From contig JAGTJL010000002.1 in assembly GCA_020746875.1 (NCBI GenBank), positions 1,364,001 to 1,428,000 on the forward strand: a stretch of DNA of 64,000 bases. Reading direction: 5' to 3'. This document shows, piece by piece, positions 23,488-35,396 of this stretch. The notes under the pieces were generated by a model. The model was not told where the DNA came from, did no database searches, and saw only the letters and a list, made by a program, of their open reading frames with translations. A program made the translations under genes and the position numbers. The DNA comes from Rhexocercosporidium sp. MPI-PUGE-AT-0058 (lineage: Eukaryota; Ascomycota; Leotiomycetes; Helotiales). Numbering within the stretch: the first letter of the stretch is position 1; each line of letters begins with the position of its first letter.

Positions 23488-23721
23488 CGTGTAATGCAGT
23501 TGAATGTTCTGAGAAGTAAGGTCGTCGTCAATTTAGGTCAAGAAAGCTGCGTTGTTGATCTGCCGCCCCTCAATTACGAGTAACTTTTCTGGTACAGCTC
23601 CAGTGGCTTGACGCTAAAATGCGGGCGCTATCGCCGCCACTTCCTTCAGGTCCCCTTGGGATTGCTTCAACATCGAGGCCCTCTCCAAGAAACAATACAG
23701 CCAACAAAACTACCAACCAGA
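23488..23721. promoter_or_regulatory. Compact divergent promoter RRP46/PTPA
   Basis: Only about 234 bp separate the two ATGs, so the promoters and 5' UTRs must share this space. A frame continuous with PTPA upstream of 23722 begins at TTG and is not taken as coding. Confidence 0.6.
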
Positions 23722-25020
23722 ATGCCATCAACCACAGAGACTCCCGCAGCCTCCAAGGACATATTTTCTGCAGCTATACCTGATCTGCGAGACCGTTTAC
23801 CAAAGTTACAAGCTCGTCGCAGGCAAGCTCCTTCATCGAATCCAGTACCAGTTCCAGAGACCCCCGAACTACCCTCACCACCAGATCTTTCAACGTTGAC
23901 ATTCAAGAAACCTTCACGAAGAATACTCTCCCCAAAGGACCATAATCTATTCCTCGCATCACCGACCTACAACCTGGTCGTAGGCTTTGTGTTCGGCCTC
24001 ACAGAATCAGTTGTTGACACCCCCGCTTCCGCAATACGAGATAGCGATTTGAGCCCAGCAGTGAAGACGATCCTCCAAATTCTCGATAAAGTGCAAGACG
24101 TAGTCGAAAGGAGCCCACCAGAAGAGCAAGGTGATTCACGTTTTGGTAACAAGGGCTTCCGCGATTTTCTCGACTTAGCTGCAGAAGAGCATACGGAGTG
24201 GCACAAGCAACTGGGCATTACCTCCTCTACTGCTATCACCGAAATTTCTACATACTTCTTGCAATCCTTTGGCAACCGTACAAGGATAGATTATGGCTCA
24301 GGACACGAGCTGAATTTCATGCTCTGGCTGCTGTGCCTTTACCAACTGGGCATCGTAACCCGGTCCGACTTCCGCCCCATCGTCCTAAGAGTTTTTACCC
24401 AATACCTCTCTCTGATGAGAATAATACAATCATCATACTATCTCGAGCCAGCCGGCTCCCATGGTGTTTGGGGTCTCGATGACTACCAATTCCTCCCATT
24501 CCTGTTCGGCTCATCTCAACTCCTCCACCACCCCTTCATCCGCCCCCTCTCCATTCACCAAAACCTTATTCTCGAAGAATACGGCAACGATTACCTCTAC
24601 CTAGGCCAAGTGAACTTCGTCAACAGCGTAAAGAACGTCGAAGGGCTACGCTGGCACAGCCCTATGCTAGATGACATCTCATCCGCCAAATCATGGAGCA
24701 AAGTCGAAGCTGGTATGCGTCGAATGTTCGTTGCTGAAGTACTAAAGAAATTGCCTGTCATGCAGCACTTCTTATTCGGCTCGCTGGTACCAGCGGTGGA
24801 AGAGATGAGCACAGAAGAAGAGTTTGGGATTCCGAGCGAGGAAGAGGATCCAGAAGGCGGAGAAACTGTGGTCATGGTGGATGGCATGAGACATGTGCAT
24901 CAGATGAATAGCTGGGGCGATTGCTGTGGTATCAAAGTACCGAGCAGTGTTGCAGCAGCTTTGGAGGCGAAGAAGAGAGGTGCAGGAGGGCAGGGACTCA
25001 GGCGTATACCATTCGATTAA
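23722..25020 (+). CDS. PP2A phosphatase activator (PTPA / Rrd family peptidyl-prolyl isomerase)
   Basis: Single exon, about 432 aa from the ATG at 23722 (MPSTTETPAASKD). PTPA proteins reactivate the PP2A catalytic subunit and act as peptidyl-prolyl cis-trans isomerases. Conserved blocks are FLASPTYNLVVGFVFGL, FGNKGFRDFLDL, TRIDYGSGHELNFMLWL, GVWGLDDYQFLPFLFGSSQL and LPVMQHFLFGSLVP. The N-terminal 80 residues are Pro/Ser-rich and the C-terminus is basic, ending RRIPFD. Yeast has two paralogues, Rrd1 and Rrd2; I cannot assign this copy with confidence. It shares a short divergent promoter with RRP46. Confidence 0.94.
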   Translation: MPSTTETPAASKDIFSAAIPDLRDRLPKLQARRRQAPSSNPVPVPETPELPSPPDLSTLTFKKPSRRILSPKDHNLFLASPTYNLVVGFVFGLTESVVDTPASAIRDSDLSPAVKTILQILDKVQDVVERSPPEEQGDSRFGNKGFRDFLDLAAEEHTEWHKQLGITSSTAITEISTYFLQSFGNRTRIDYGSGHELNFMLWLLCLYQLGIVTRSDFRPIVLRVFTQYLSLMRIIQSSYYLEPAGSHGVWGLDDYQFLPFLFGSSQLLHHPFIRPLSIHQNLILEEYGNDYLYLGQVNFVNSVKNVEGLRWHSPMLDDISSAKSWSKVEAGMRRMFVAEVLKKLPVMQHFLFGSLVPAVEEMSTEEEFGIPSEEEDPEGGETVVMVDGMRHVHQMNSWGDCCGIKVPSSVAAALEAKKRGAGGQGLRRIPFD

Positions 25021-26064
25021 GCACGATTGATGTCCTAGATGTAAAACAGACTGAATGAATTATGACAAACTATGAACTGATTTATTCTCGTGCTTTAGAA
25101 TCTCAACTTATCTTCCCTGTGTCAAACTCTCATTCCCAGCGTTCTGGAATTTCTATGCAGAACCTCCAATCGATATACTTTCATAGCATATCCTATATCC
25201 TGATTTGGCATCCTTCGATGCTCCCAGCCTTCATCCTCCACTCTTCCAAAACCCCTCCACTGAAGTCAAAGCCACAGAATAACTCCGAGTCCCGATCTTC
25301 CGTAACAGTATCAGGAATCCTATCAGTATCAATATCAGTATCAATATCAATATCAATAGCAAAACCATCTTATTACGGTGTACAGTACATGCGAGACCTT
25401 CGCTTCTCTCATCAGATCAGACATATAGCATAGCATATCATAACATACCAGTGTCTTACCGGTACTTTCCATCCTACCACCAAAAGAACAAGGAAAGTCC
25501 TACCTACAGCAGATAAACATTCGCTACTTCGCAACGAATCGCCAATGTTTCTTCTTCTAGAAGAGACATTTAGAGTTCCGAGGATCCGATAGGCTGCGCC
25601 GTCCTAATGTTGATTTGACACCGTCTGTCTGGTTGTTTCCGTGACAAACATTTGGAAGTAGAATTTGAACTTTGATGGAAAGTGGGAAAGATGGTTTCGT
25701 TCTTCTTACTGAACTGGGTAAGTGGCGCGAAATCCCGAATCTTAACATCGGATGAATAGGTGGCTTGGGTTATTTGTTGTTGATGTGAGATGTAGTAACG
25801 AAGTGAGGAGTAGAAGAATAGTACTTTTGGAGCTGAGCGCTTGTTGTATTATTATGTTTATCTTCTTACATTCAATCATTAGTTATATTTAAGGTACAAT
25901 ACCATGAAGTACAGCTCGGGTTTCCCAAGAGAAAATCTATCGACCCTCACAAGTTTATCCATACATATCCTGTTACGGCCTTCTTTTACAGGTCCCCCAA
26001 TCCTATCATGCAATCATAAATCATTAGCTCAATTCCATACACTATATCCTCGCCCACCTTCTCA
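25021..26064. other. Convergent intergenic region with hexanucleotide repeat
   Basis: Lies between the 3' ends of PTPA and the P450. It holds an imperfect ATCAAT/ATCAGT repeat at about 25318-25357 and a GTACAGTAC motif at 25380-25388. No gene was recognised. Confidence 0.55.
25318..25357. repeat. Imperfect (ATCART) hexanucleotide repeat
   Basis: About six head-to-tail copies of ATCAAT or ATCAGT downstream of PTPA. Confidence 0.7.
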
Positions 26065-27812
26065 CTACCATCCTTCAACAACTTTCGTCTTGACGTACAG
26101 TCCCTTGGCAGGCTTGGCAGTGACACCTCCTTTGATGACAACGTTCTTCTCGTCTAATTCCCTCTCGTCGTTCAGCGCAAACTCGAACCTGCCTACCCAA
26201 GCCGCAAGTAGACACATGAACTCTGCCTTTGCAAATGCTTGTCCGATACAACTCCTTGGACCGTGCAAGAACGTAAGATACGAGTAGTTGCTTTGGGCTC
26301 CTCCATTCGAGCTGTGCGGGTTCTTTTCGGAAGGTAACCATCTGTCTGGATTGAATTTTGCACCATCAGGACCCCAAAGGGCGGATGATCTGTTAATTGC
26401 CCAGGGGACCATCATCACACGAGTACCCTTGGGAACAACTTGACCGAGGATTGTCGTATCTTGGGCTGCGTCGCGGAGAGTGAGAGGGACAGGTGGGTAA
26501 TAGCGAAGGACTTCGTTGCAAACTGCGTTCAGGTAGGGCATGTGGTCGATATCCTGGGTTGTTACATCTTCACTGCCGTTCACGCTTGGTAGCTTTTCTC
26601 TGATCTCCGCTCGTAGCTTCGACTGGACTTCAGGGTTGAGACAGAGCATGTAAATGGCCCAGGTCATAGCAGTGGCGGTAGTTTCATGTCCGGCAGCCAG
26701 GAAGGTCATCAATTGATCAATGAGATTTTCTTCGGTGAAGCCACCACTCTCAATAGCTACGCTGAGAATGTCAACATCTGTGAGCTCTCCCTTTTCAAGC
26801 TTGTCCTTCTTGGAACGAATGAGTTTACGGCAGGTAGTTCGGATGACGGCTGCGGCTGCTTCGATCTCACCATTTCGCCTCACAGGGAGGTTACGGACAA
26901 ACCAACCGGGAAGGAAGATGTTAAGGAGGCCAAGAATAGCTGCTTGTCGGGAAGGCTTGAAGACGACTCTGTAGGTGCGGTTGAGCTCTGTATCGGGATC
27001 CTTAATTGCCCCAAAGTCTTGTCCCATTCCTGCCAGTCCAATGATATCGAGGGTTGCCCTGCTAGCCCATTCTCCAACTTCCGTCACTGCGTCGCCCTTT
27101 TCAACATCTGGTCTCTTATGTGCAGCTGGTAGTTCCGAATTTGACATTCCACCTGCATTGATGTGTTCTGTCATGGCGTTCACAACCTCCCGGGACTTGT
27201 CCCAGAAGACTGGAACGAGATTCTTTACATGACGGTAAGCAAATGCAGGCATGAGATTCTTCCTTTGTCGCTTGTGCTCGTCACCTTCCGCCAAGAGAAC
27301 ACCGATGCCTAGCAGTCTTCCAAGTCCGGTAGCAACGTGAGATGGCTTGATAAAATCGTAGTTGCGAGTAGTAAGAACTTCGCCCAGGCCTTTGGGAGTG
27401 GTAACGAAGAGACGCTCGGAGTTGAGCATTCCCATATATCGAATGATTCCATCATTAGGTACGGTTTCGATCCTGTTGTCAAAGTCAGCTCCTTGAAAGC
27501 GGCAAAATGACGGCGTCTGACATACCATTCGATCATTGGCCCTCCAGTAGGGAGAGCTTTTATTTGAGCGAAGTGGCCATTCCACCAACTTCCACCAGGA
27601 GGTGTAGGGAAATGTCTTATTGGCGAAAAGTATTTGGGGTACAAGACTATCTTGTAGAATGCCCATAACGAGAACGACAGGGTCCAAAATTGCAAGAAAG
27701 TCCCAATATAACTCGGCCGCGAGAATGGGAGTAATTCTGGTCGAAATCCAACAAGGAACGCCGAGGACGCGGCTGAAAACGCCGTCACAGGCTTGAGAGG
27801 TATACCAGACAT
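26065..27812 (-). CDS. Cytochrome P450 monooxygenase
   Basis: Two exons, 27812-27526 and 27472-26065, with a 53-nt GTATGT...CAACAG intron; about 564 aa. The N-terminus has a hydrophobic anchor (around FLQFWTLSFSLWAFYKIVLY) followed by a proline-rich hinge (HFPTPPGG), typical of microsomal P450s. Core motifs are the oxygen-activating I-helix AGHETT (356-361), the K-helix ExxR (E416/R419 in EVLR), the FNPDRW meander region, and the haem loop FLHGPRSCIG with axial Cys504. It would work with a cytochrome P450 reductase at the ER. Substrate and CYP family cannot be fixed by reading. No biosynthetic core gene is adjacent, so it may be a stand-alone xenobiotic or lipid hydroxylase. The first in-frame ATG (27812) is used as start. 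Confidence 0.94.
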
Positions 27813-30212
27813 TGTAGAGAGCTCGCAGATCAAGAATGTGGGTTCGAGAGGAGATGGCGGGGTAGCAGGTGGGGTGGCGGCTTGTGTCTGAGAGAAATTA
27901 GAAAGACATATATGCGTACGATATAAAAGGAATACTCACATAGAGGTACCAGGCGTTTAGAAATTGCCAGAAATGTATTCTGCCACCAACAGTTGAGTTG
28001 GGCAGTGGTAGATATTTAGATTTGGTTTCTTGCTGGCATTGGCCTTCAATATGTCGATCGTGAATTGTTTCGGGGCTACTATGCAGAGCGATTGTGCTTG
28101 AAGCCAGGAGGAAGTGGTCAGACACTAAACATTGAAAGAAGAGATCGGACGAAGCTTGATATATGCAAGCAAGACAAGACTAAAGAAGAGAAATTGCAAG
28201 CATATGGGGGCAAGGCCACGGAGTTGTTGATGCGAAGACCAGGCCCGTCGGAGATCGGGGAGAATGCGAGGCTACTTTGAGGCTTCCTTGTTAGGCTTAG
28301 AGGAGATCTGATGCGAGCATTTTGATTGGTCTCAGCCTTCAGGTGGGGGCGGAGACGGAGCAGTTTCGTCCCGAAACCCTGCGCACATCATTTTATGTCT
28401 CTGATAATTTGGACGGTCCCGAGGTCAGTTGAAATAAGGTTGGCGAACAACCCTAGGTAGGTATCAATTATTCGCAACGATCCAAAAGAATGCTTGTTCT
28501 CAGGGTTCAGTAATACTTCGCAAAATCCTCTAGAAAAGAAGAAAAAAGGCAGCCCCATGAAACATACGCAATTCCCAGGAAGCCAAATGTGACAGTTGCA
28601 GTCAAAATACCAGGCCGGGTCTACTGCCCGTAAAGAGACGACTCTCATTCGTTGGCGCAGGAAGTCTAAACTTGTGGATCGGTACATCACTTTACACCGT
28701 CCCCATTTCTAGGCTGAAGGCATATGATGGATTGCCAGGTGGCAGTGTTACGCACTACATGCCGTTCTTAGAATTCCTCACGAGCGGATCCTGTCAGCCC
28801 GCCAGAAGTTTTGGTGATGGGCCACTTGATTATTATAAGCCACATCGGCCTTCTCGGCTGTAAAAGTAGCAGAAGCAGGAGAGACATGGTTGTTCTCATT
28901 CGTTCGGTAAATACTTTCTGGATCACTTACCTAGATGCCTATCAAGGTAATTCAAGCCTAGTAACAAAGATGCGTGCTGAAAGAGCTTTCTGTTGTGGAA
29001 TGTTTCGGACCAAAGGCATAGGGACAATGTCACGCTATGTTTCCGCCATGTGGAGGAAGGGGGCGTGGGGGTATAAATTAAACAACTGACTACATCTGGG
29101 TGACTGCGAGCTTAAGATGATCAGCTTAGAATAACTTACTTGTCATCATAGAGCCCAGTCTGACTGAATAAATCTTCACTGTCTTTTGGTAGCTCCAACT
29201 TAACGCCAAGCCTGGCAGACTGCGTGCTTGGAAAGAGCAGACTGAAGGCAGAAAAGAAGTTATGTAGAACATCAAAAGACTAAGATTTGACGGCAATCCT
29301 CCTCAGGAGACATCTGGCGTTGAAATTCCTCGCAGGGTTTGGTTGTTCTAAATGTCGATGGGCATGATATGAACTTCATATAGCAGAAATTAAGAACCGA
29401 AAAAACACATCTCAAAAAATGAATTTAATTGAAGAAACCAAGGTGTACAGCATGTCCGGCTAGAGCCTAAGCTGAGCTGAATGCGACTGTCATCTAATGG
29501 CTTGAGTAGCGACAAACGCATGGACATACGAACTGCCCTCTTGAAATCGTTCCGGACTTCGAAGCAGTACCCCTATGTGGAGGAGAGAAGAAAAATGGAA
29601 AGAGAACTAGGGAGGACCCCAGAGGAGCGGAAACAGAGACGTTAAGCTCGGTGTATGATAGTGATGATGATCATATTCAGCCTCCCTATTGATTCCCTAC
29701 TGGCATTCTGGGCCACGATGGCGTGGAGAATGATGAATCCTGCGAGTAGCTGGGGTCGAGGCTCTTCAGGTGATCATTCCCAAGCATCGCCACCAGATTC
29801 TTATAATGCAGATGTCCCGGTGAGGAAACAACAACGTAAAAAGCGGCTACCGCTGAAAATGCCGCAAAGCATAGTCATCCTTCCGACGGAGCTTGTACCA
29901 CTTGGCAGCCCTCACAAGACGAGCATTCCATCCTGGGAGATTAATAGTCGCCTGGTGCCGGTTTGTAGGCCAGTATGGGGTCTTTGATCGAAACCTTTTC
30001 GAATATGCCAGGTATCCGCGGATTTAAAACCACCAGGCTCCCCTGTCTCACTCTAAAATCTGGCAATTCGATGGTTGTTCATGGACCTTGTATTTGCGAG
30101 ATCTGCCTTAGCTTCCTCCAGCGAAGATCTCATAGTACACCCATCCCGTAGCAAATGCCTCGCAAAGATGACTCAAAAGAATTCCATTTTCCGACTCCAA
30201 GAACCAAACCCC
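27813..30212. other. Gene-poor intergenic region
   Basis: About 2.4 kb between the P450 start and the RPS28 stop. Small frames, including 27898-28125 and 29655-29987, show no domain and are not called. No RNA gene was recognised. The P450 promoter should be at the left end. Confidence 0.5.
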
Positions 30213-30631
30213 TTATCTCAATCTGCGTGCCTCACGTTCGGACTCGAGAAGGCAGAGGATATCGTCTTCGCGGACTGGGAATTTCACGTTAGCTGTGCCC
30301 CACACATGTATTGCCATGCCAGCCTTTCTCTTTCTCATTCTGCCAATTCATCCTCTGCCTTGAGTCTTCACCATCCCCCGCTGAATGTTTGCTAGAATAT
30401 GAAATGTATTCGTACCTGGGCCCTTTACGTTGCGGATGATGCTTCTGGTGGTATCGTCCATAAACTCGACTCTGACCTGAGTCACACCTCCACGAGAACC
30501 TAGAAACCGTCAGAACTTCTCCTTCCAATCTGCCAGATACCTCGCCCTCAGCGCGATCGTGCGAACGTACCGGTACGGCCCAAGACTCGGGTCACCTTGA
30601 CAAGCTTGACTGGGACTTTGGAGGCATCCAT
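30213..30631 (-). CDS. RPS28: 40S ribosomal protein S28 (eS28)
   Basis: Three short exons, 30631-30571, 30499-30416 and 30274-30213, encode 68 aa, the usual size. The spliced product starts [20 protein letters not shown], continues with [18 protein letters not shown] and [20 protein letters not shown], and ends SEREARRLR, the near-invariant eS28 sequence. It is a small-subunit head protein near the mRNA exit. Introns are 71 nt (GTACGT...TTCTAG) and 141 nt (GTACGA...CCCAG, branch GCTAAC). Multiple introns in a ribosomal protein gene are normal in filamentous fungi. It is divergent from HIS1 across 540 bp. Exons are too short for a simple frame scan; the call rests on protein recognition. Confidence 0.96.
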
Positions 30632-31171
30632 ATTTGCGATCTACTGACATCAGCTTCTGCTCTGCAATTTCGGCTTTCCGGTGGACTGACTTGGTTGAAT
30701 GCGCGGGGATTCGAGGGTGTGAAAGTTGGAGTTTGCTTGAGTCTTGAAAGCGGGCTGTGGAAATGTCGAAAATTGATGAAAGTGCGATTGAGTGCCAGGT
30801 TTAGCGAGAGATGGCGCTTGTCCTAACACAGACTAGCACAAAATCCGCATTAGCGTACTGGCGTGGGGCATCGGCTGGCTGGCTTCTGCAAAAGTTCATG
30901 TGCAGCTGGAGAGTGCAGAGTGCAGAAACAGCACAACAACACTCATTATTAGTTACACCATTCCATTGCAAAACCCCACGCTCTCGACCCCAACCTGCAG
31001 CCGGATTGTGTTTCAGCCTGTGATACGCCGCCATTCACCTGTACCATTTTCGCCCGGCATAAACTCTGTGTTGCGAAGCAGATTGCCCACGATTCGAGAG
31101 ATACCCCGCGATCGGACGCTGGGTCCTTTGTTCTTGCATAGAAAACCGTCCTCCCCCAGGTTTCCGAGACA
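30632..31171. promoter_or_regulatory. Divergent promoter region RPS28/HIS1
   Basis: 540 bp between the two ATGs. No TATA box or named factor site stood out. Small frames here overlap on both strands and are not supported. Confidence 0.5.
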
Positions 31172-32384
31172 ATGGATCTCGTGAATCAGTAAGATACCAC
31201 AAGATGCCTTTCTTTCACGATGGAGAGCTTCATGAATCGTTTGCTAATAACCCTTCAAGTCTAGAAGGCCGATTACTGTTTGCAGTGCCAAAGAGTGAGT
31301 CAACCCACACTGCCCCCCACCAAAGTCGAAGCTGACTTTTGTATTAGAGGGCCGGCTCCTACAGGCTGCACTCAACCTGCTTGAAGGTGCAGACATCCAA
31401 TTCAGACGAGAATCCCGACTTGACATTGCTCTTGTCAAGAATCTGCCAATTGCTCTCGTTTTCCTACCAGCTGCCGATATCCCCACCTTCGTCGGAGAGG
31501 GCCGAGTCAGTATTGGTATTACCGGACGTGACACAGTCGCCGAACATGCTGCATTGGTTGAGTCGTCAAGGAGAGAAAGAGCTGAGTCTGGGAAGTCGAC
31601 ACCGATCGAGGATGATGGTCAAATGGGCTGCGAGGAGGTAATGGACTTGGGATTTGGCTCTTGCAAATTGCAGGTACAGGTGCCAGAAAAGGGACAATAC
31701 GTCAAGTCATCCGACTTGATTGGAAAGAATATTGGCACAAGTTTTGTTCACCTAGCTGAGGATTACTTTGCTGCGTTGGAGGCTGAAGCAGCCGTTGGGG
31801 AGACAAATGGGGCAAAGTCAGGGCGTAAATTGAAGACAAAGATCATTGAACTCAGTGGAAGCGTCGAAGCTGCATGTGCTTTAGGTGTAGCTGATGGAAT
31901 TGTTGATCTTGTTGGTAAGTGAAGTACCTACTTGTAGGGGTCAAAAGCTTACAATTCCAGAATCTGGGGAAACGATGAAAGCCGCAGGCCTCAAAGCGAT
32001 CGATACAGTGGTGTCGAGTACGGCGATTCTGGTCAAGTCAAAGAATCCATCAAATCCGCAACTAGTCGAATTGATCGCCTCAAGAATCCGAGGTGTTATT
32101 AGTGAGTCAACTCCCCTAGTTCACATCCTTAGTACTGACCGATCACAGCTGCACAAAAATACGTTCTGTGCCAATACAATGTTCAGCGAATGAACTTGGT
32201 TGCTGCGACCAAGATCACCCCTGGAAGAAGAGCACCAACCATCAATGCTTTAGAGGAAGAAGGATGGGTCGCTGTCAGTTCGATGGTAGAAAAGAAGAGA
32301 ATCGCAACAGTTATGGACGACTTGACGGAAATTGGAGCTGTTGATATCTTGGTACTGGATATTGCGAATACACGAACGGGCTGA
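31172..32384 (+). CDS. HIS1: ATP phosphoribosyltransferase (histidine biosynthesis, first step)
   Basis: Condenses ATP with PRPP, the committed and histidine-inhibited first step of histidine synthesis. Five exons, 31172-31188, 31260-31294, 31348-31914, 31961-32101 and 32149-32384, give about 331 aa. The spliced start reads MDLVNHLEGRLLFAVPKKGR. Family signatures follow: RRESRLDIALVKNLPIALVF, DIPTFVGEGRVSIGITGRD, LGFGSCKLQVQVP, and ELSGSVEAACALGVADGIVD, the region that binds PRPP phosphate. The C-terminal regulatory domain (KYVLCQYNV, ITPGRRAPTI, DDLTEIGAVDILVLDI) marks the long, self-sufficient form. An insert of roughly 25 residues after DTVAEHAALVES, rich in Glu and Arg, makes it longer than the yeast enzyme. 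The exon 1-2 junction is the least certain. Confidence 0.95.
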
Positions 32385-33234
32385 TGAAAGGATTTGAATA
32401 CCCACATAGATTTTGTTCCAGGCTTGGAATGGATGGATGGATAAAAACAATACCACTGAATGGACCCCTAACAGGTCAGTTGCCTTTTTGTCTCGGATTT
32501 TAGCCTTGGCTCCAGCCTCACGTCTCTGAATGTTTGGATGTCTGGGAAAGCGGGTAGCTGGCAGGTGTCACCACGGGAGATCTTTGAGATGGCCAAGATC
32601 TTCGGTTTCAAAAGACCTCCAGCTCCTTCTAGCGTTCTGATCTGACAGCCAGTGCGTGTGTGGAATTGGACCAGAAGTCAACAGTTACTCCTCAACCGCG
32701 GAGTGCGCCTTTCCCAGATTTGTTGTAAGTACTCAAGCACTTAGCTTTCTGTTTAGACGTCTCTGCTACGTTTGAGAATTTCCCACATCATCCTTATCTT
32801 TCGTTTGATAGCGTCTGTTGTACGACACAATTTCGCGTCAACATATCATTCGCGGCAAGGACATGATCACAAGCCAATGCCATGTGTGCTCATATTAAAC
32901 GCATCGCCAAGAATAAGGCTGAGACATGGGTAAATTTCTCATAAGCTGAGCAAGTCACGGGCCTAGATTTGATTTGTATGTAGTTTTGTCCGAAGGTCGG
33001 CATACGTTGGGCTGAAGGATGGCGCGCTTGTCGAAATGGGGCTTACATGGACGAACTGGTGAGCGTCGGTGTAGATTTTCGTTCTCAGCTGCTACTGTGC
33101 GATCCCTTGCGTAACTCTTGGTATCTGGCTGCTTTGATCCTGGTATCATACTATAAGATCTCACCTGCGGTTATGGTTTCCTCTTCAATATTCCTCTTCT
33201 TTTGTTACACAAACTCCCGTTTAGCGAATACAAG
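32385..33234. other. Intergenic region, nothing recognised
   Basis: 850 bp between HIS1 and the next gene on the same strand. No conserved frame, repeat or RNA gene was seen. Confidence 0.5.
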
Positions 33235-35024
33235 ATGATAAAAGTTTATCTCTTGTCCATCGTCGCAGCACTGCTGACACTTTCCAGTGCTCACCCCCAG
33301 CGCTTTCCGGTCTGCATTGTTGGAGCTGGGCCATCTGGATTGACCGCGGCCAAGAGACTTGAAGACAAAGGCCGAAAGGTTGTAATTTTCGAGAAGCAAG
33401 ATTCCGTAGGAGGAAAATGCCAAGCTGTCTACGAGACGTATGCTTTCTCTAAATATTTTGAAATGGTCCATCGTAGCTAATAGTCGTTTAAGAAACACAT
33501 TTCATCCTTTGGGAGCTCTTCTCTTCTCGAATGCAAGCTATCCCGAGACTTTGAAGGTCATCGATGTTTCCGGTGTCCCTTCCGTTCCGTTTGTAACGTG
33601 AGTGCTTATTCCACTTCAGCACCTTCAGTCCATGTGCATGTGCTAACTTTGAATTCTACAGTGGTCAACGTTGGCTATATGATGTCGCAAGTGGAAGCAC
33701 CGCGTTGTCGCCTGCCATCTCCTCGGCGTTCGCAACACTTGTTGGGCAGGAGTTTCAGCGATACGCCGTGTATTGGAACACCTTGTTTGCTCCGTACTCG
33801 GCGCTGAGATACAAGGTAAGCCGGCAAGACTTTTGCCCTCCAAGTATCGTCACTAACTTAATTACAGAATGGTGTTCCGCAGGAGCTGACGGTGACAACC
33901 GCGCAATGGCTCGCGAGCAACAACTACCAGGCTTTGCCCGTTTTGTTCGTTCAAGCGATGGTTGCTTTTGGTTATGGAGATCTCAGAGAAGTCCCAATTG
34001 TAAGTCCATCCCTCTTGAAGTGCCCTCCATATTTGTCCAGTTCCTCTCGTGATATGAAAATGTACTTCGAGGCAGCCGAAGGGACGGTCTTAGTCCACGC
34101 TTACTGATTTCGCCCCTTTAGCTGTACATGCTCCAGTATCTTACGCCAGATATCCTTGCATTCTTCGCCCGTATACATGGAGTCTATCTCATAGGCAAGT
34201 TAACGTAATCTTGCTACCTGAATCTTCTAACACGCTGCAGACTTCCACAAAGTGTGGGTAAACTGGACCAAGAAATCTATCAAGGGACCAATCTACCTTC
34301 GCAGCACAATTACCAAAATCGGCATGTCCCCTTAGATCGCTGAACAGCTGTAAAATAACTAACGACATTGTCAGATCGATCTGGTCCCTTCCCAAAAATC
34401 ACCTACCAGAAAGCCGGCAACGACAAGCGCACTCCGAGATCCAGACCTGAAGTTCAACAATGCTCCTCAGTCATACTGGCCTTCCCACCCACTGTGCCCG
34501 CCCTTCAAGCCGCCAAGCTCAATCTGACCCCCGATGAAATCACTGTATTCTCGCCACTCACATTAATTTCCTACTTTTCGGGCGCAGTCCGTCTCCAAAC
34601 ACCACGAAACCTATCGTTCAGCGCCGCAAGCCCTCCCAACATCCCCGTCGCAGCAACCGGAGCCCCAGTCTCCCTACTCCACCTGTTCAACACATCAGAC
34701 ATCGCCACCACCTGGTCATGGGGAAACAACACATCCAAAGCCATTGCTCGCCAACTACTCAAAGAGACACTCTCGAAGATCAACAAAGATCCCACAGACC
34801 CCGCCGCCGTACCGGTGCCAGTAACCGACAAGGATATATTGGGTTTCCAACAGAATGATTACTTCCCCCACTTCGGACCTCAAGAACTAGCGGCAGGTTG
34901 GTATGATAAGTTTAATAAGCTTCAGGGCGTGAAGAATACGTACTTCGCTAGTGGCTTGAATGGATTTGAGACTGTGGAGTTTGCCCTTCGGGCTGGAAGT
35001 GAGATTGTGGAGACTTTCTTCTGA
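33235..35024 (+). CDS. Secreted FAD-dependent oxidoreductase (flavin amine oxidase-like)
   Basis: Seven exons, 33235-33437, 33484-33597, 33662-33815, 33868-33999, 34122-34194, 34241-34321 and 34375-35024, give about 468 aa. A cleavable signal peptide (hydrophobic to about residue 19, ending SSAHP) precedes the dinucleotide-binding fold [20 protein letters not shown], then [11 protein letters not shown]. The C-terminus [18 protein letters not shown] matches the closing FAD contact of the flavin amine oxidase/FAD oxidoreductase superfamily. Related fungal genes are often annotated as amine oxidases or as relatives of beta-cyclopiazonate dehydrogenase; the substrate is unknown here. Two introns, 34195-34240 and 34322-34374, begin with GC rather than GT, and using the nearby GT instead breaks the frame. 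The ATG at 33235 sits directly before the signal peptide. Confidence 0.88.
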
Positions 35025-35396
35025 TGGATATTGCGAAAGCAGAGCATAGTGAGTGGTGGGTCGCTGAATTTCTAGCAAGTTGGAATATGGAGAGTGGGAC
35101 TCTTAGATTTTGCATATATTTTTGGATGTAGGAATAGGGGTTGTGTTATGTTGATAGGATAGGCGACGAGAAGCTTTTACCTACTAATCGATGCGAGCTG
35201 CAATTGCGATCAGAGACAAAATTATATGATAATTGATCATCGATTTTGCAGCGATTGTACAGTTCACGTGAATAACCAACCTGGTCAGGCTTCCCATTTC
35301 TACGCCCCTCTTCACCCCCGGGTCTGCCCCGTTCGCTTGACTGTTGTCGCTTCGGCTATGAAGGCCACATAAAAAATAGCAAAAAGCAAAAGGTTA
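35025..35396. other. Intergenic region with Pol III terminator
   Basis: The 3' flank of the FAD oxidoreductase. At 35381-35391 the minus strand reads four Ts, GC and five Ts just after the tRNA, a suitable RNA polymerase III terminator. Nothing else was seen. Confidence 0.6.

Noticed and set aside
23608..23721. Upstream extension of PTPA by 38 codons
   Set aside because: The extension begins at TTG, and the first ATG in frame is at 23722 in a reasonable context. The upstream part is the divergent promoter.
26686..27132. Plus-strand frames inside the P450 gene
   Set aside because: They are antisense to conserved P450 sequence, including the I-helix region, and have no domain.
30275..30415. 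snoRNA inside the long RPS28 intron
   Set aside because: The 141-nt intron is long enough, but I found no convincing C (RTGATGA) and D (CTGA) box pair on the transcribed strand.
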